The notes under the pieces are model-generated. The model was not told the origin of the DNA, did no database searches, and saw only the letters and a list, made by a program, of their open reading frames with translations. DNA of 7,526 nt, taken from Candidatus Poseidoniaceae archaeon. GTDB taxonomy: Archaea > Thermoplasmatota > Poseidoniia > Poseidoniales > Poseidoniaceae. Of the stretch, positions 6,375 through 7,526 are shown piece by piece; position 1 is the first letter of the stretch; each line of letters starts with the position of its first letter. The stretch is from NCBI GenBank assembly GCA_030741455.1, contig JASLVI010000068.1, positions 1 to 7,526 of the forward strand, in the 5' to 3' direction. A program made the position numbers and the translations under genes.

Positions 6375-7001
6375 ATGTCGGACGACGAAGAGAACCATGC
6401 AACGAGTGGTACAGTCGCATCATCGACAGAACTTGGTGTCAGCGAAGCATCGCTTGAACTTGCTGAACGTGTCGCTCTGCGACTCGACATTTATGACAAG
6501 CCTGCAATCTTCAACATGCTATCAAGCCGTGCAAAACTAGGTGCTGGAATTGTAACAGTCTCGTTTTTGTTTTGGTGGCTCCTCATCAGTAATTCATCCT
6601 CCGATGATCTTGACATCGGTATTTCGAAATTCTTCACACTCGATTTCAATCAAGTCGCACTTGTTGTTATGGCACTTGCATTCCTTCATTCAGTATTTGG
6701 TGACTTTGGAAGAGAGATGGGCTCGCTCGTACCTTCGTTGATTTCAGGCGTTATGATCATCATGGTTTTGTTGTACGTTGGAGAGCCTGTTGTAACAGCG
6801 CTCATGTCTGATTCAATTGAACTCAATACTGGTTTGTGGAGAAGCGCTCGGCTAGCACTGGTAGGCGCAGGTACAGTGTACGGAGGCCACCTCATCGTCG
6901 ATGCCTATCTCCTTCTTTGGCTCCGTCGTTTCCTTGAAGCAAACGAAGATATTGTCCTTACACCGCCAGGAGAGCACGAAGACCATCCAACGGTTGAATG
7001 A
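6375..7001 (+). CDS. Four-helix membrane protein of unknown function
   Basis: I do not recognise this 208-residue protein. It begins with an acidic, Ser/Thr-rich cytoplasmic-type segment (1-50). Four hydrophobic segments follow at about 53-71, 90-108, 117-135 and 156-182, then an Arg pair (184-185) and an acidic, His-containing tail (EHEDHPTVE at the end). The second helix ends in HSVFGDFGREMGS (105-117) and the fourth begins after LWRSARLALVGAGTVYGGH (154-172), which contain the most distinctive polar residues. There is no signal peptide and no known motif. The start at ATG 6375 has AAGGG upstream; an in-frame ATG at 6321 would add 18 residues overlapping folP. It shares a 25-bp divergent spacer with folP and is followed 38 bp later by trm56 on the same strand, so the two may be co-transcribed. 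It is a real gene by its length, composition and membrane pattern; its function is unknown. Confidence 0.82.
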   Translation: MSDDEENHATSGTVASSTELGVSEASLELAERVALRLDIYDKPAIFNMLSSRAKLGAGIVTVSFLFWWLLISNSSSDDLDIGISKFFTLDFNQVALVVMALAFLHSVFGDFGREMGSLVPSLISGVMIIMVLLYVGEPVVTALMSDSIELNTGLWRSARLALVGAGTVYGGHLIVDAYLLLWLRRFLEANEDIVLTPPGEHEDHPTVE

Positions 7002-7028
7002 TACCCTCCTTTCATGAAGGAAACACGC

Positions 7029-7032
7029 GAGG
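7029..7032 (+). promoter_or_regulatory. Ribosome-binding site deciding the trm56 start
   Basis: GAGG lies 7 nt before ATG 7040. The upstream in-frame ATG at 6998, which overlaps the previous stop as ATGA, has no such site. Confidence 0.55.
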
Positions 7033-7039
7033 CATCAAC

Positions 7040-7526
7040 ATGGCCGACCATGATGTCATCATCTTACGATTAGGATATCGTCTTGGTCGCGACCCTAGAA
7101 TTACCACGCATCTTGCATTGGTAGCACGAGCGCTCGGCGCCAACCGCTTCTTATTCTCAGGAGATGAAGATGAACGTCTTGCAGAAAACATTGGATCTGT
7201 CAACCAACGTTTTGGAGGCAATATGCTTGTCGAGCATGTCAAAAGCCCAATGGCATGGTTGCGAAAATTCGTTGGCGAAGGCATGGATGGAAATCCTCCA
7301 GGAATAGCTGTCCATTTGACCATGTATGGCGCATCGTATCGAAGTGTCACGCCAACGATTCGTCGTGATCGCCCCCTCGTCATCATCGTTGGTGGTGCAA
7401 AAGTTCCATCCGAAGTGTTTCAAGTTTCACAGTACAATCTTGCTGTTGGCAATCAACCACATTCTGAAGTTGCTGCGCTCGCTTTGTTTTTGGACGGTTG
7501 GTATGGAACAGGTTCTACTGAAAGAG
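7040..7526 (+). CDS. trm56: tRNA (cytidine(56)-2'-O)-methyltransferase, N-terminal part (runs off the window)
   Basis: The visible 162 residues match the archaea-specific SPOUT enzyme Trm56, which uses S-adenosylmethionine to methylate the 2'-O of C56 in the T-loop of tRNAs. The start is typical: VIILRLGYRLGRDPRITTHL (6-25), followed by ARALGANR (29-36). The segment AVHLTMYG (90-97) and the trefoil-knot cofactor site VGGAKVPSEVF (117-127) with NQPHSEVAALALFLD (138-152) are clear family signatures. The frame is open to the right edge, so the stop lies beyond the window; the family is usually about 170-200 residues, so only the tail should be missing. ATG 7040 is chosen because it lies right before the conserved strand and has GAGG at 7 nt. 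An in-frame ATG at 6998 would add 14 residues and overlap the preceding gene. Its presence is the best sign that the window is archaeal. Confidence 0.95.
   Translation, partial: MADHDVIILRLGYRLGRDPRITTHLALVARALGANRFLFSGDEDERLAENIGSVNQRFGGNMLVEHVKSPMAWLRKFVGEGMDGNPPGIAVHLTMYGASYRSVTPTIRRDRPLVIIVGGAKVPSEVFQVSQYNLAVGNQPHSEVAALALFLDGWYGTGSTER

Noticed and set aside
6998..7039. Upstream in-frame ATG for trm56 overlapping the previous stop
   Set aside because: It has no ribosome-binding site and would add 14 residues before the conserved first strand; ATG 7040 has GAGG at good spacing. It is kept only as a possible alternative.
7012..7386. 124-codon minus-strand open frame opposite trm56
   Set aside because: The plus strand encodes clear Trm56 motifs through this whole region; the antisense frame has none.
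1..7526. A new defence system, mobile element, CRISPR array or RNA gene
   Set aside because: I looked for nuclease/helicase/toxin-type genes, transposase motifs, spaced repeats, terminal inverted repeats and tRNA-like arms and found none. Most of the window consists of recognisable housekeeping or membrane genes.

Overview
The window is a compact, gene-dense stretch of chromosome that most likely comes from a euryarchaeon. The clearest evidence is at the right edge, where the first 162 residues of an archaeal-type tRNA (cytidine-56) 2'-O-methyltransferase (Trm56) are encoded. The left edge appears to carry the C-terminal tail of a class I lysyl-tRNA synthetase, which is also common in archaea. 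A DHH phosphoesterase with an N-terminal Rossmann-like region, a TraB-family membrane protein and Shine-Dalgarno-type (GAGG/GGAGG) start sites fit this. A dihydropteroate synthase gene points to an archaeon that uses folate, as several Thermoplasmata-related marine lineages (for example Marine Group II, Poseidoniales) are thought to do. That lineage assignment is an inference, not something I could test.

Layout from left to right: lysS 3' end (+); a 403-residue double-zinc-ribbon protein of unknown function (+); a TauE/SafE-type anion permease (-) that converges with it without a gap; a LemA-family membrane protein (+), divergent from the permease across 57 bp; a DHH-family phosphoesterase (+) overlapping a TraB-family membrane protein (+) by 4 bp; folP (-), whose stop codon overlaps that of the TraB gene; a small four-helix membrane protein of unknown function (+), divergent from folP across only 25 bp; and the 5' part of trm56 (+), 38 bp downstream. 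No stretch longer than 60 bp lacks a gene.

The genes do not form one pathway. They cover tRNA charging and modification (lysS, trm56), folate synthesis (folP), anion transport (TauE), nucleotide or nucleic-acid phosphodiester hydrolysis (DHH), and membrane proteins of poorly known role (LemA, TraB, the 208-residue protein). The best candidate functional pair is DHH-TraB, from their overlapping ends and the strong ribosome-binding site for TraB inside the DHH gene. I saw no mobile element, CRISPR array, tRNA/rRNA gene, defence system or large repeat. The less explained parts are the zinc-ribbon protein, the 208-residue membrane protein next to trm56, the altered glycine motif of the DHH protein's N-terminal domain, and the very tight gene junctions.
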